NCBI RefSeq assembly: GCF_014836645.1 | Contig: NZ_JACSQM010000008.1 | Span: forward strand, 1-64,000 | Length of the DNA: 64,000 nucleotides | Source of the DNA: Fictibacillus norfolkensis | GTDB lineage: Bacteria; Bacillota; Bacilli; Bacillales; Fictibacillaceae | Direction of reading: 5' to 3' | In this document: one piece after another, positions 36,110 through 45,375 of the stretch | Layout of the letters: each line of letters begins with the position of its first letter | Position numbering within the stretch: the first letter of the stretch is position 1 | Translations under genes and position numbers: made by a program | Notes under the pieces: model-generated | The model's database searches: none | Told to the model about the DNA's origin: nothing | What the model saw: the letters and a program-made list of their open reading frames with translations, nothing else

Positions 36110-36378
36110 GCGATGAGAAAGAAGAGTACATGATGTGAAGCTCTCAGAGAGCCTGTGGTTGGTGAGAACAGGCAGTGAATCATGATGGAATGGGCTTTTG
36201 AGCATTCTGACCGAACCTTTATAGTAGGCTCAGGCGTGTAGATGTCCGCACGATATAATGGACAGCGTATCGGTTCTTCACCTGTACGTGTTAAAGTGAT
36301 TTTCGGTATGTATGAAAATTATAAGGGTGGCACCGCGGTCCATTCGTCCCTTGCATGAGGCGACGAGTGGGCCTTTTT
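36110..36378 (+). promoter_or_regulatory. T-box riboswitch of trpS
   Basis: Leader RNA that reads uncharged tRNA-Trp. The conserved T-box AAGGGTGGCACCGCGGT is at 36323-36339, and the leader start has the usual GAAGAGTACA and AGAGAGC...GGTTGGTGAGAAC Stem I features. A UGG triplet at 36191-36193, in the expected specifier zone, matches tryptophan. The terminator GGTCCATTCGTC/GACGAGTGGGCC plus T5 (36337-36377) competes with the antiterminator that contains the T-box. Confidence 0.93.
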
Positions 36379-36409
36379 ATATTGATTTTTAAAAACAAAG
36401 GAGAGATGA

Positions 36410-37402
<993 letters not shown>

Positions 37403-37461
37403 TAACGGATTCTGAGGCGTTTTCACAAAATTATATAGACGAAGCAGTCAATAACAATAAG

Positions 37462-37506
37462 CCAGTGGAGAAAATCGTTGCACTTCTTCACTGGTTTATT
37501 TATTTT
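37462..37506 (+). terminator. terminator of trpS
   Basis: CCAGTGGAGAA/TTCTTCACTGG stem followed by TTTATTTATTTT. Confidence 0.75.
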
Positions 37507-37664
37507 AGACTGTTTATTGCAGAGGGTACTCATATTTTTTGAATGAAATTCGTTTCGTATGGAATCCCTCATAAACCTCGAGAATAGCTCGTTTCCAGCG
37601 AGCTTATATTCCACTCATGAGGATATTGCTTACTCTCCATCTGCAGACCCTCATCCTTAACCGT

Positions 37665-37698
37665 AAAAAGCTGGCTCCTCGTTTTGGAGAGCCAGCTT
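37665..37698 (-). terminator. terminator of yjbA
   Basis: AAGCTGGCTC/GAGCCAGCTT with a minus-strand TTTTTAC tail, 13 bases after the yjbA stop. Confidence 0.85.
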
Positions 37699-37710
37699 AT
37701 TTAAGTCCTT

Positions 37711-38457
37711 TTAGTTCACTTGAGTACCGTTCTCAAGCTCCCAAATCTTTTCAAAATACGGTTGTCCTTTTACTAACCGTTCACACATATCCATATGCTG
37801 TTTGGACCAACCGCTTTTCAACTCACAGTATAACGCATCCCAAGCTTCGTCAAAATCCATCCTTTGAATTCTTCCGTATTGCTCTGGCATCCACTCTGTA
37901 CACCAATACCTCATCTCAGCAACATTTTTTGTTGAGTGAAGCTGATCTAAAGCCATGAATAAAAGTTGCTTCAGCTGTCTCTCTTTGCGAGTTAACCCTC
38001 GCATGCTGTCTGGATTTGGAGAAAGAATGTGATATTCCTTACTTAATTGCTTCTCACTGAACGTATAGACTTTTGTCTCGGTCTGCTCTGCCATCTCAAA
38101 TACTAGCTGTTCTTGTCTTGGTATGAGTCTGCTCTTGCGGATTGGTATTCTATAACCCATCGTATCTATGATGAGAGATTTTTTTTCATCCGTAATGATA
38201 AAGCAATGTTCAAGTTGCACCCGTTGGTTGTTCTTCCTAACGTAAGCTTTTTGGTGCACCTCTTCAAGAAGGGAATCCGGCAGATCATTTAAATCGTTCT
38301 CGATATAATGAAAGAGTGTGGATTCTACTTTAATAATTGGTACTTGATCCAATAGTTCAATATAATCGTCTTTTCTCCATTCATGAAACTCACAAACGTT
38401 ATAGCCGTTCTCTTCTCCTTCAAACCAGTTGACCCAAACATCACGTAAATATAACAT
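37711..38457 (-). CDS. yjbA: UPF0736 family protein YjbA
   Basis: 248-aa cytoplasmic protein of unknown function conserved across bacilli. N-terminus [29 protein letters not shown] and [20 protein letters not shown] are characteristic. The neighbour is trpS, as in B. subtilis. No catalytic motif or membrane segment recognised. ATG start with a weak GAGGGGT site. Confidence 0.88.
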   Translation of the reverse strand: MLYLRDVWVNWFEGEENGYNVCEFHEWRKDDYIELLDQVPIIKVESTLFHYIENDLNDLPDSLLEEVHQKAYVRKNNQRVQLEHCFIITDEKKSLIIDTMGYRIPIRKSRLIPRQEQLVFEMAEQTETKVYTFSEKQLSKEYHILSPNPDSMRGLTRKERQLKQLLFMALDQLHSTKNVAEMRYWCTEWMPEQYGRIQRMDFDEAWDALYCELKSGWSKQHMDMCERLVKGQPYFEKIWELENGTQVN

Positions 38458-38554
38458 CTGTACCCCTCACTTCTTTGCCGATTTGTATTTAAAATCAGTA
38501 TAGTCAGAGGTTGTCCTTTTTATTCTAAATAAAGGTAATTAACTCGAAGTATGC

Positions 38555-38586
38555 AAAACCCCGCTTTCATAAGAAAACGGGGTTTG
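38555..38586 (-). terminator. terminator of fabHF
   Basis: AAACCCCG/CGGGGTTT flanking a 14-base loop (CTTTC...GAAAA), after the fabF stop; the T-tail is short. Confidence 0.7.
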
Positions 38587-38594
38587 ATCATATA

Positions 38595-39833
38595 CTATTC
38601 TTCGATTTTTTTGAACACTAATGATGCATTATGTCCACCGAAACCTAGTGAGTTACTAAGAACAGCTTTCACTTCTGCCTGTCTTGCTGTATTCGGAACA
38701 TAGTCCAGATCGCACTCTTCATCCGGTGTTTCATAGTTAATCGTAGGAGGAAGAATACTCTCTTGAATCGCTTTTACGGAAAAGATTGCTTCGATCCCAC
38801 CAGCAGCACCTAATAAGTGTCCTGTCATTGATTTTGTAGAGCTGACCGGAATCTTATAAGCATGCTCGTTAAACACAGCTTTAATTGCAGCTGTTTCAAA
38901 CTTATCGTTGTAATCCGTACTAGTTCCATGCGCGTTAATGTAAGAGATTTCTTCTGGAGCAAGACCGCTATCTTCAACTGCTTGTCTCATCGCACGTGCT
39001 CCGCCTTCTCCGCCTGGAGCAGGCTGAGTAATATGATAAGCATCTCCTGTTGCTCCATACCCTACGATCTCTGCGTAAATTTTAGCTCCGCGTTTTTTCG
39101 CAAATTCGTATTCTTCTAGAACTAGAATTCCAGCTCCTTCACCGATGATAAAGCCTGTTCTGTCCTTATCGAACGGACGGCTAGCTGTTTTTGGATCTGG
39201 ATTCGTTGAAAGTGCTCCTGCTTGGCAGAATCCTGCTAATGCCATGTCTGTGATTGGTGCTTCTGTTCCACCTGTAACCATTACATCTGCATCTCCACGT
39301 TGAATCACTTTGAATGCATCTCCAATTGAGTTTGCACCAGATGCACAAGCCGTTACGGTACATGAGTTCATACCTTTTGCACCGATTGTAATTGAAACTT
39401 GACCAGATGCCATATCTGGAATCATCATCGGAACGAAGAATGGGCTAACACGTCTAACACCTTTTGCTTCAAAAATACGGAATTGTTCTTCATGAGTATC
39501 CATACCACCAATTCCAGAACCGATCCATACCCCTACGCGAGGTGCAATTTCTTCTGTAATATCTAAGTTTGCATCTTTAACAGCCATAATGGATGCTGCA
39601 ACCGCAAACTGCGTGAAACGATCCATACGGCGTGCTTCTCTTTTATCCATAAAATCTTCCGGATTAAATTCTGTTGCTTCTGCAGCAACTTTAACAGGAA
39701 ATTTCTCTTTATCTCTTCTTGTAAGTGGACCAACACCACTTTGACCTTCAACAATCTTTTTCCATGTTTCTTCTACACTGTTTCCAAGAGGAGTTACGGC
39801 TCCTAGACCAGTTACGACTACTCTCTTTTTCAT
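38595..39833 (-). CDS. fabF: 3-oxoacyl-ACP synthase II FabF
   Basis: 412-aa condensing enzyme that elongates acyl-ACP with malonyl-ACP. The catalytic triad is C163 in TACASGANS, His in [11 protein letters not shown] and His in [15 protein letters not shown]. The start at 39833 ([17 protein letters not shown]) has AAAGGAGAG upstream. A longer reading from 39890 would overlap fabH and lacks family similarity. Second gene of the FapR-controlled fabH-fabF pair. Confidence 0.96.
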   Translation of the reverse strand: MKKRVVVTGLGAVTPLGNSVEETWKKIVEGQSGVGPLTRRDKEKFPVKVAAEATEFNPEDFMDKREARRMDRFTQFAVAASIMAVKDANLDITEEIAPRVGVWIGSGIGGMDTHEEQFRIFEAKGVRRVSPFFVPMMIPDMASGQVSITIGAKGMNSCTVTACASGANSIGDAFKVIQRGDADVMVTGGTEAPITDMALAGFCQAGALSTNPDPKTASRPFDKDRTGFIIGEGAGILVLEEYEFAKKRGAKIYAEIVGYGATGDAYHITQPAPGGEGGARAMRQAVEDSGLAPEEISYINAHGTSTDYNDKFETAAIKAVFNEHAYKIPVSSTKSMTGHLLGAAGGIEAIFSVKAIQESILPPTINYETPDEECDLDYVPNTARQAEVKAVLSNSLGFGGHNASLVFKKIEE

Positions 39834-39877
39834 TGTAAAACCAACTCTCCTTTGTACACATTTGCGGTCATTAATGA

Positions 39878-40810
39878 TTATCTTCCCCAACGAAGTGCAA
39901 CAGCACCCCAGGTTAAACCTCCACCAAAGCCAACAAGTACGATTGTATGATCTTCTTTTATTCTACCATCTTTTAGTGCTTCTTTTAATGCCATCGGTAT
40001 GGAAGCTGATGACGTATTACCAAATTTGTCTATTGTCATGACCATTTTTTCTTTCGGAAGTTCTAAACGCTCTCGTGAAGCTTCCATGATTCTTATATTC
40101 GCTTGATGCGGAATTAAGAAATCAACGTCTTCTTTACTCAGACCTGCTTTATGAACGACATTTAATGAAGTCTCACCCATCTGACGAACAGCAAACTTAA
40201 AAACTTCTCTGCCGTTCATGTGGATAAATTCATTTTGATACAGATGTTTTGCTCCTGTTCCGTCTGAACCAAGCTCAAACGAAAGGATGCCTCTACCTTC
40301 ACTAACATTAGAAAGGATAGCCGCTCCAGCTCCGTCTCCGAAAAGCACAGCTGTATTACGATCTTTCCAATCTGTTATCTTAGATAGCTTTTCAGCACCA
40401 ATGACTAGAACATTTTTATATGTTCCCGTTTCAATAAATTGCTTTCCTACGACCAAACCATAAATAAATCCTGCACACGCAGCACTTACATCCATACCTA
40501 CGGCGTTCTTCGCACCTAATGATTCTTGCAATTGACATGCTACTGACGGAAATGGATTGTCTGGTGTAACCGTCGCTACCACGATAAGATCAATATCTTC
40601 TGCAGAGATGCCAGCATCTTTTATCGCTTCTTCCGCTGCAAATCTAGCCATATGAGACGTTTTCATCGATTCGTCTGCAATTCTGCGTTCTACGATCCCT
40701 GTTCGAGTTCGAATCCACTCGTCACTTGTATCAACCATCTTTTCCAGGTCGGAGTTCGCTAGAATTTTTTCAGGGATATAGCTTCCCATCCCTATGATTC
40801 CTGCATTCAT
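39878..40810 (-). CDS. fabH: 3-oxoacyl-ACP synthase III FabH
   Basis: 310-aa initiation condensing enzyme joining acyl-CoA primers with malonyl-ACP. In branched-chain bacilli it prefers isobutyryl- and methylbutyryl-CoA. The triad is C112 in [12 protein letters not shown], His in [10 protein letters not shown] and Asn in [14 protein letters not shown]. First gene of fabHF. A FapR box and sigma-A promoter lie about 140 bases upstream. ATG start after AAAGGGGTAAT. Confidence 0.96.
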   Translation of the reverse strand: MNAGIIGMGSYIPEKILANSDLEKMVDTSDEWIRTRTGIVERRIADESMKTSHMARFAAEEAIKDAGISAEDIDLIVVATVTPDNPFPSVACQLQESLGAKNAVGMDVSAACAGFIYGLVVGKQFIETGTYKNVLVIGAEKLSKITDWKDRNTAVLFGDGAGAAILSNVSEGRGILSFELGSDGTGAKHLYQNEFIHMNGREVFKFAVRQMGETSLNVVHKAGLSKEDVDFLIPHQANIRIMEASRERLELPKEKMVMTIDKFGNTSSASIPMALKEALKDGRIKEDHTIVLVGFGGGLTWGAVALRWGR

Positions 40811-40931
40811 AACATTACCCCTTTGGCTTCGTTTATTTTTAAAATAAAGGTTTTTTGCTCGTTCCCACTGGAATGAGTAACTTGAAATAACGATTTACGT
40901 AATAAATGAAAAATTGATTTATAATCAAATA

Positions 40932-40948
40932 TTATGACCTGGTACTAA
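40932..40948. promoter_or_regulatory. FapR operator of fabHF
   Basis: Minus strand TTAGTACCAGGTCATAA: left arm TTAGTAC is exact, right arm GTCATAA matches 5 of 7. It overlaps the -10 by one base and covers the expected transcription start, the same arrangement as at fabI. Confidence 0.75.
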
Positions 40949-40976
40949 TTTTATGATATCTCTTATATTTTGTCTA
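40948..40976 (-). promoter_or_regulatory. sigma-A promoter of fabHF
   Basis: TAGACA (40976-40971), 17-bp spacer, TAAAAT (40953-40948) on the minus strand; five of six bases match consensus in each hexamer. Confidence 0.7.
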
Positions 40977-41074
40977 GTTAAAGTTCTTTTCTTTCACCAA
41001 TATAAACTTTAGGGCATATCCTGTATGGAAGAAAAGTGTAAGTTTAGTGAAATTGATATTAGGAGTGGTTCAAT

Positions 41075-41374
41075 ATGCATAATCCCCAAGCTAGACAGCA
41101 ACCGATGTATCCTCCGCAGTTTCCTGGACGTTTTCCAATGGGCCAAAACCAGCAGCATATGCAGCAAGGTTTTCCACCACCACAACATTTCGGTGGCCCT
41201 GGTTTCAGAGGTATGCCGGCACCGTTTCACCAACCGATGCCTCGACCATTTCTACATTCTTTTCGAACGCAGGAAGGCTCTTTAGATTATAATAAGATTT
41301 TTTCCGTTATCGACCAATCCGTAAAAGTCGCACAACAGATCTCACCTATCTTTTCTGCGTTTAAGAAGAAGTAA
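41075..41374 (+). CDS. Pro/Gln-rich small protein, YppG-like (YjzB position)
   Basis: 99-aa protein. The first two thirds are rich in Pro, Gln, Phe, Met and Gly (QQPMYPPQFPGRFPMGQNQQ). A short conserved-looking C-terminus (DYNKIFSVIDQSVKVAQQIS, then PIFSAFKKK) resembles the YppG-type family of spore-former proteins. B. subtilis has unnamed gene yjzB in this spot between comZ and fabHA. ATG start after TAGGAG. Probably structural; function unknown. Confidence 0.7.
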   Translation: MHNPQARQQPMYPPQFPGRFPMGQNQQHMQQGFPPPQHFGGPGFRGMPAPFHQPMPRPFLHSFRTQEGSLDYNKIFSVIDQSVKVAQQISPIFSAFKKK

Positions 41375-41406
41375 AAAAAGCCAACCCGAGCTGGTTGGCT
41401 TTTCTT
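41373..41406. terminator. bidirectional terminator YppG-like gene / comZ
   Basis: AAAGCCAACC/GGTTGGCTTT with A7 before and TTTTC after, between convergent genes. Confidence 0.87.
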
Positions 41407-41416
41407 TGTTTATTTC

Positions 41417-41593
41417 TTATTTTTCTTCTTTTCCAAGTTCGTAAGCATCATTCATCACGTTCATTAAGAGCTGAAGCATCGGCTGCACATCTTCCATGCC
41501 GATCTCAATTCCTTTTTTCTCTAAAAAGGCTTGTGCTTCTGGCATATGCGACATAGCGATCTGCATAAATTTCATGTTGCGTTCTGTATCCAT
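41417..41593 (-). CDS. comZ: competence regulator ComZ
   Basis: 58-aa protein, close to the 63-aa B. subtilis ComZ, which represses the late competence comG operon. MDTERNMKFMQIAMSHMPEA, AFLEKKGIEIGMEDVQPMLQ and LLMNVMNDAYELGKEE make a leucine-rich helical pattern. The ATG at 41593 has GGAGG nine bases upstream; the TTG at 41599 is too close. In B. subtilis it follows med; no med homologue is next to it here. Confidence 0.85.
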   Translation of the reverse strand: MDTERNMKFMQIAMSHMPEAQAFLEKKGIEIGMEDVQPMLQLLMNVMNDAYELGKEEK

Positions 41594-41849
41594 TTTCAAG
41601 TTCCTCCTTCACTTTATGTACACGGTTTTTAACCCATTATCTATTATAAAGAAAAATGAACGGTGGATAAACGTTTTGTGATTATTTTACGACCCAGTTT
41701 GGAGCTTTTCCCCGATCTCGGTGATTTTTTTTCCATAATAGTCATCTACTCCTGCGCTAATCCCGAGGATTCATTATACCGGCTGGGGTATCTATACAAT
41801 TAATTCAAGAAATTTAAGAAATAATTCTAGAAATATTGATTATAATCCG

Positions 41850-41892
41850 GCGAGTTTTTGCATTAATTCAGCGAGTTTTCCTCATTTATCGG
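41850..41892. repeat. 21-22 bp tandem CGGCGAG repeats
   Basis: Three units start at CGGCGAGTTTTTGCATTAAT, CAGCGAGTTTTCCTCATTTA and CGGCGAGTCG, spaced 21-22 bases. Similar short CGGCGAG units occur between genes in other bacilli (my recollection, not checked). Confidence 0.6.
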
Positions 41893-41970
41893 CGAGTCGA
41901 CACATAACGACAAAGATTAGACTTCTATATACCCTCTCTCCAACAAACATCATTCACTAAATTAAATACT

Positions 41971-42005
41971 AAAAGGTGATCCTTAAAAATCATCAGGATC
42001 ACCTT
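41971..42005 (-). terminator. terminator of the SDR gene
   Basis: AAGGTGATCCT/AGGATCACCTT with an 11-base loop and TTTTAG tail on the minus strand. Confidence 0.8.
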
Positions 42006-42011
42006 CATTTG

Positions 42012-42923
42012 TCAAATCTCTTTAGAATTGGGCTTTGATTTTTTATTTCTATTTCTAAAATGCATAATCTGTTTCATGATACCTTCTTTTATTTTTGTTT
42101 TAGCACGAAACCCGAGTTCATTTTCCGCTTTCTCACCTTTTATCCGCATCTTTCTTTTTTCTTTGAATGTTATTTGGTCGGCTTTTAATTCGGTTAACCC
42201 TTCAAGCCATTGGTTCTGGTTGCCACTTGCTATGTTGTAGATTTCATTTTTTGCAGCTGATTTACCTGCCAAGAATAATGCTTCAGCGGCGTCATCCACA
42301 AAGAGTACATCTTCTGTAACTGAATCTTTTGATATCGAATCGTTCCTTTCCTGATCTTGATCTTCTGTGGATATTACCTGTTGGTACGTATGATGTTCAG
42401 GCTGACCGGGTCCATATACAGTTGGCAATCTCATGATAACGAATGGAAAATCATGCTGTTCAGCAAGTTGTTTCACGATATTTTCTTCTGTTAGCTTAAT
42501 TAGACCAAAAAGTGACTCGGGATTTTTTGGTGAAGTTTCCAAAACATCTCCTTGACGTTTTCCGTATACATCATAGGATGATACATAGATCAACTTCGTT
42601 TCACTGTTGGCTAACGTTGCGACTTTTTTAAGAACAGAGACGTTCCGCTGTACTTCATCTTCTATATTAGCCCATGGTGCTGTTGGCTTGACTGAACAAG
42701 CGAGATGGAAAATCACATCACAGTCATTTGTATGTGGTTCAAGATCCGTTTCGTTTATATCATAAGGAAGGTACTTAAATCCGGCATGACGAGCAATGAA
42801 ATCAATCCGGTCTGGAGATTCTGCCATATCTATGCCGACGACGTCCACTTCTTCATCCAACAAACGGCTGCATAAATGGTAACCGATAAACCCTGCCGCT
42901 CCTGTTACAAATGCCTTTTTCAT
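42012..42923 (-). CDS. SDR family NAD(P)-binding protein with altered active site (YjaV position)
   Basis: 303-aa extended SDR. The cofactor motif GAAGFIGYHL and the LIYVSSYDVYG strand are intact. At the active site the usual YxxxK reads FGLIK in SLFGLIKLTEE: the catalytic Tyr codon is TTT (Phe), the Lys is kept. It may bind NAD(P) and a sugar nucleotide without normal catalysis, or use another acid. A basic tail ends the protein. It sits between comZ and a hydrolase as B. subtilis yjaV does. ATG start after GGAGG. Confidence 0.82.
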   Translation of the reverse strand: MKKAFVTGAAGFIGYHLCSRLLDEEVDVVGIDMAESPDRIDFIARHAGFKYLPYDINETDLEPHTNDCDVIFHLACSVKPTAPWANIEDEVQRNVSVLKKVATLANSETKLIYVSSYDVYGKRQGDVLETSPKNPESLFGLIKLTEENIVKQLAEQHDFPFVIMRLPTVYGPGQPEHHTYQQVISTEDQDQERNDSISKDSVTEDVLFVDDAAEALFLAGKSAAKNEIYNIASGNQNQWLEGLTELKADQITFKEKRKMRIKGEKAENELGFRAKTKIKEGIMKQIMHFRNRNKKSKPNSKEI

Positions 42924-43001
42924 GTAAGAGCCTCCAGTCCATTTTTCTCCTCTTACTATCCTATGGTCTTACCCAAAAGAATACGATACTTTTTTTACAC
43001 A

Positions 43002-43036
43002 CAAAAACCCCATTACAGCATTCACATAATGAGGTT
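43002..43036 (-). terminator. terminator of the hydrolase gene
   Basis: ACCTCATTA/TAATGGGGT (one G-T pair) on the minus strand followed by TTTTTGTG. Confidence 0.75.
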
Positions 43037-43037
43037 T

Positions 43038-43775
43038 CTACAACACTTTTTCATGGTTTTTAAAAAATTCTTGAAAGGCCCTTGCCGGATTAAACGTAGC
43101 TTCAGGAACATGTATAGAAAGTGAAATAGGTGCTGCTAATTCTTGTCTTCTCTTCTCATAAGGTCTGCTGTGGTCTTTAAAATTAAATGCAACACCACGT
43201 GCCGCATGCCATATTTGAACTGGTGTAGTCGCTGTAAAGTGATTGGTTTGAGGTAGATTATGAATGAGTAATTCTATATCTTCTTCTGTATCGTAAGCTG
43301 TTATGATTTCTCGAATCAGTCGTTTGAAAAATAATCGGTTCTGTCTTTCATGTTTGAAATGGTGCTGCAAATCGATACATGGATTGATAAATAAGGATGA
43401 GCGTATATTTTTTTCCATATCCTCCATGAGCTGCAGTGCAACAAGTGATCCCATACCCTCTGCGATCAAATGAATATTCGGGTTTAAAGTTTCATGCTTC
43501 ATCACATAGTGGTAAAGTCGTTTTGCCAGAATGACTGCTTTCGGACTACCCCAATGTCTTCCGTATAGATTAGAATAAAAAATGGTATATCCTTGATTTT
43601 TGAGGGATTGAATGAGGTTTGCACGTTCAGTGTTTTGTTTCCAAAGACTTGTATGCTCATCAACATAATGACTGCAATCACCGATGATCATCACGGCAAA
43701 ACCGTTCGGCTGCTTTGGTAGGTGTATGATATTCCATTGATTGTCTATTTGGAAAGTGCGTTTGTCGATACTCAC
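43038..43775 (-). CDS. alpha/beta-hydrolase-like protein (YjaU position)
   Basis: 245-aa protein with an alpha/beta hydrolase outline: FAVMIIGDCSHYVDEHTS, then LIQSLKNQGYTIFYSNLYGRHWGS, then HLIAEGMGSLVALQLMEDM. At the nucleophile elbow the sequence is AEGMGS, so Gly replaces the usual Ser/Cys of G-x-S-x-G. It could be a non-catalytic or divergent member. GTG start after GGGGAG. In B. subtilis yjaU occupies this position. Function unknown. Confidence 0.7.
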   Translation of the reverse strand: MSIDKRTFQIDNQWNIIHLPKQPNGFAVMIIGDCSHYVDEHTSLWKQNTERANLIQSLKNQGYTIFYSNLYGRHWGSPKAVILAKRLYHYVMKHETLNPNIHLIAEGMGSLVALQLMEDMEKNIRSSLFINPCIDLQHHFKHERQNRLFFKRLIREIITAYDTEEDIELLIHNLPQTNHFTATTPVQIWHAARGVAFNFKDHSRPYEKRRQELAAPISLSIHVPEATFNPARAFQEFFKNHEKVL

Positions 43776-43845
43776 ATTTCTCCCCTCGAATTCGCTTTTC
43801 TTAACTAATGTATGCAGGGGAAAAAATTTAGCTAAAGTTATCTGC

Positions 43846-43956
43846 CTAAGTATTTAGTTCTTTTTTCAGTTTTTCTAACGTTTGTTTTCCTTCAACCGTT
43901 AAATTCTTCTCTTCCTGTTCTTCCAACGCTTTCAACTCTTTCAACTTTTCTTCCAT
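43846..43956 (-). CDS. small charged coiled-coil peptide (36 aa)
   Basis: Reads MEEKLKELKALEEQEEKNLT, then VEGKQTLEKLKKELNT. A heptad-like L-x6-L pattern and about half charged residues predict one amphipathic helix. GGAGGGA lies ten bases upstream of the ATG. It is alone in a 390-base gap upstream of the hydrolase gene and in the same direction. Function unknown. Length makes chance possible, but the binding site and helix periodicity support it. Confidence 0.5.
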   Translation of the reverse strand: MEEKLKELKALEEQEEKNLTVEGKQTLEKLKKELNT

Positions 43957-44168
43957 ACTAAAAGATCCCTCCATGAAACCTGAATTAAGTGTGTACCTTC
44001 TTCTTCGCAACCGTCCCTTATCCTGTTAAGCTTGAACAATTTATGAAAATTTTTAACATTTAAGGCTTATTGGACGATTATTTACATAAAGAATCTTTCC
44101 CTTTATCTCAACTTTTGTTACTATACAGAAGGGTAAAGAATTCGTTTACATAAAGAGGTGAATGTGGC

Positions 44169-44348
44169 ATGCGTTATATTTGGACGTTAATCTGGTCTTT
44201 ATTATTAAGTAATATGATTTTTTATGTGCTCGTTTCAATGCAAGGCGGAACATTCGATTTCGTTAAAGCTTGTATTTTCGGAGTAGTGTTTACAGTCATA
44301 ATTTCTATTCTTGGTGAGTTATTGCCGGCAAAAAGCGAAGAGATATAA
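44169..44348 (+). CDS. yjzD: DUF2929 membrane protein (YjzD)
   Basis: 59-aa protein, MRYIWTLIWSLLLSNMIFYV..., with two transmembrane helices and a short basic/acidic end LLPAKSEEI. This is the DUF2929/YjzD pattern. GAGGTG precedes the ATG. B. subtilis has yjzC and yjzD side by side in this same neighbourhood, as here. Function unknown. Confidence 0.75.
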   Translation: MRYIWTLIWSLLLSNMIFYVLVSMQGGTFDFVKACIFGVVFTVIISILGELLPAKSEEI

Positions 44349-44352
44349 AATA

Positions 44353-44386
44353 AAAACCCGGTTTATATGCCGGGTTTTTATTTTTG
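44353..44386. terminator. bidirectional terminator yjzD/yjzC
   Basis: AAAACCCGG/CCGGGTTTT followed by TATTTTTG, between convergent genes. Confidence 0.87.
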
Positions 44387-44566
44387 CTATGGCTTTCGTT
44401 TATATGTCCAAACTCTGTTATGATTCGTTGTTTCTGGAAATCGATCTCCGGCTGATAAATGAATCTGTTGCGGATCATTTACCAAACTCCCCGTCTCACC
44501 GATCTCTACATACATCCCGTTATTGGGTGCTTTCTGACCATGTTTAAAATGTTTATGCTGCCCCAT
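44387..44566 (-). CDS. yjzC: YjzC-like small protein
   Basis: 59-aa soluble protein: MGQHKHFKHGQKAPNNGMYV, then EIGETGSLVNDPQQIHLSAG, then DRFPETTNHNRVWTYKRKP. This matches the YjzC family (His/Lys-rich start, G-x-x-F-P-x-T-x-x-x-R-x-W). ATG at 44566 with AAGGAGG about eleven bases upstream. Function unknown. Confidence 0.8.
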   Translation of the reverse strand: MGQHKHFKHGQKAPNNGMYVEIGETGSLVNDPQQIHLSAGDRFPETTNHNRVWTYKRKP

Positions 44567-44655
44567 ATGTTGATGTACCTCCTTTCTTTTATAGGTTACC
44601 CGCGCTCTCATTGATAACTCTTGCTAAAAAAAGAAGGATTCCATCAAAATTTCCC

Positions 44656-44979
44656 TTAAAATGCCCCGTTTACCCCTGCCACAGCATGAAGCGGAAACAT
44701 ACATCGATAGATCTGATATCCCCTTACATCATACTGCGCTTCTGGGTTTCGATTTTCTTGCGTTTCTTCTACATACGGTATGGCAAAATAGACGTTCTGC
44801 TGGTCGACATATTCAATAAAACCTGTATATGCTGCACCATCCATCAACATTAATTGCACATGCTGATTTTTGTTTTTTAAGCATGTTTTATACATTTTTT
44901 TAAATGGTGACCGACCCATTCCCGCCGATTGTCCACCAAAATTTTGTGAAGCTCCATATGGATATGGTTGTGGATACAT
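44656..44979 (-). CDS. unrecognised Sm-like protein with Tyr/Pro-rich N-terminus
   Basis: 107 aa. The N-terminus MYPQPYPYGASQNFGGQSAG is low-complexity and aromatic, as in coat proteins. The middle NQHVQLMLMDGAAYTGFIEY followed by VDQQNVYFAIPY has the strand-turn pattern of an Sm-like fold (G and D positions). The start at 44979 follows GAAGGAGGGGG. A role in the spore coat is inferred from composition only. Compare the 77-aa protein at 6853. Confidence 0.65.
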   Translation of the reverse strand: MYPQPYPYGASQNFGGQSAGMGRSPFKKMYKTCLKNKNQHVQLMLMDGAAYTGFIEYVDQQNVYFAIPYVEETQENRNPEAQYDVRGYQIYRCMFPLHAVAGVNGAF

Positions 44980-45077
44980 ATTACCCCCTCCTTCTACCAC
45001 ATCCTATTCAGAGTAAAAGAAGATGGTACATTTATCTATAGACAGATATTCATCAACTTGAAGGGATTGAGTAAAGC

Positions 45078-45371
45078 GTGGAGAAAGGTACATGTGAACT
45101 TTGTAGAAGAGAACCAGTAGAATTAACCGTTCATCACTTGATTCCAAAAGAAGAAGGCGGCAGATTTTCAGAAACAGCAAATCTTTGTGCTCCCTGTCAT
45201 AAACAGATTCATTTTTTGTATACAAATTCTGAACTAGCATCACTATACAGCACGATTGAAAAACTAAGGGATACTCCTGAACTTAAAAAATTCTTAAAGT
45301 GGCTTCGTAAACAGCCGGCATCAGCGCTTCCTCGTATGAAAAAGTCAAACCGTTTAAAGCGAAGGAGATGA
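45078..45371 (+). CDS. HNH endonuclease-type protein (YisB-like)
   Basis: 97-aa protein with a compact HNH motif: CELC, then LTVHHLIPKEEGG, then ANLCAPCHKQIH. The two CxxC pairs hold a structural zinc, and HH...N...H is the catalytic set. The C-terminus is strongly basic (KKSNRLKRRR). It resembles B. subtilis YisB in size and motif. GTG start after GAAGGGA. It is four bases upstream of a small zinc-ribbon gene, so the two form an operon. Confidence 0.82.
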   Translation: MEKGTCELCRREPVELTVHHLIPKEEGGRFSETANLCAPCHKQIHFLYTNSELASLYSTIEKLRDTPELKKFLKWLRKQPASALPRMKKSNRLKRRR

Positions 45372-45375
45372 AGGT

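Larger units (their letters stand above)
37403..37710. other. intergenic region trpS / yjbA
   Basis: 308 bases holding the trpS terminator, a hairpin-rich segment (37561-37622) and the yjbA terminator. No gene seen. Confidence 0.6.
41594..42011. other. non-coding region with short direct repeats
   Basis: 418 bases. Contains the comZ leader, the repeat at 41850-41892 listed separately, and the terminator of the SDR gene. An earlier stretch (41700-41790) has the related wording CTCGGTGA and CCCGAGGATTCATTATACCGGC. No coding potential seen. Confidence 0.6.
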
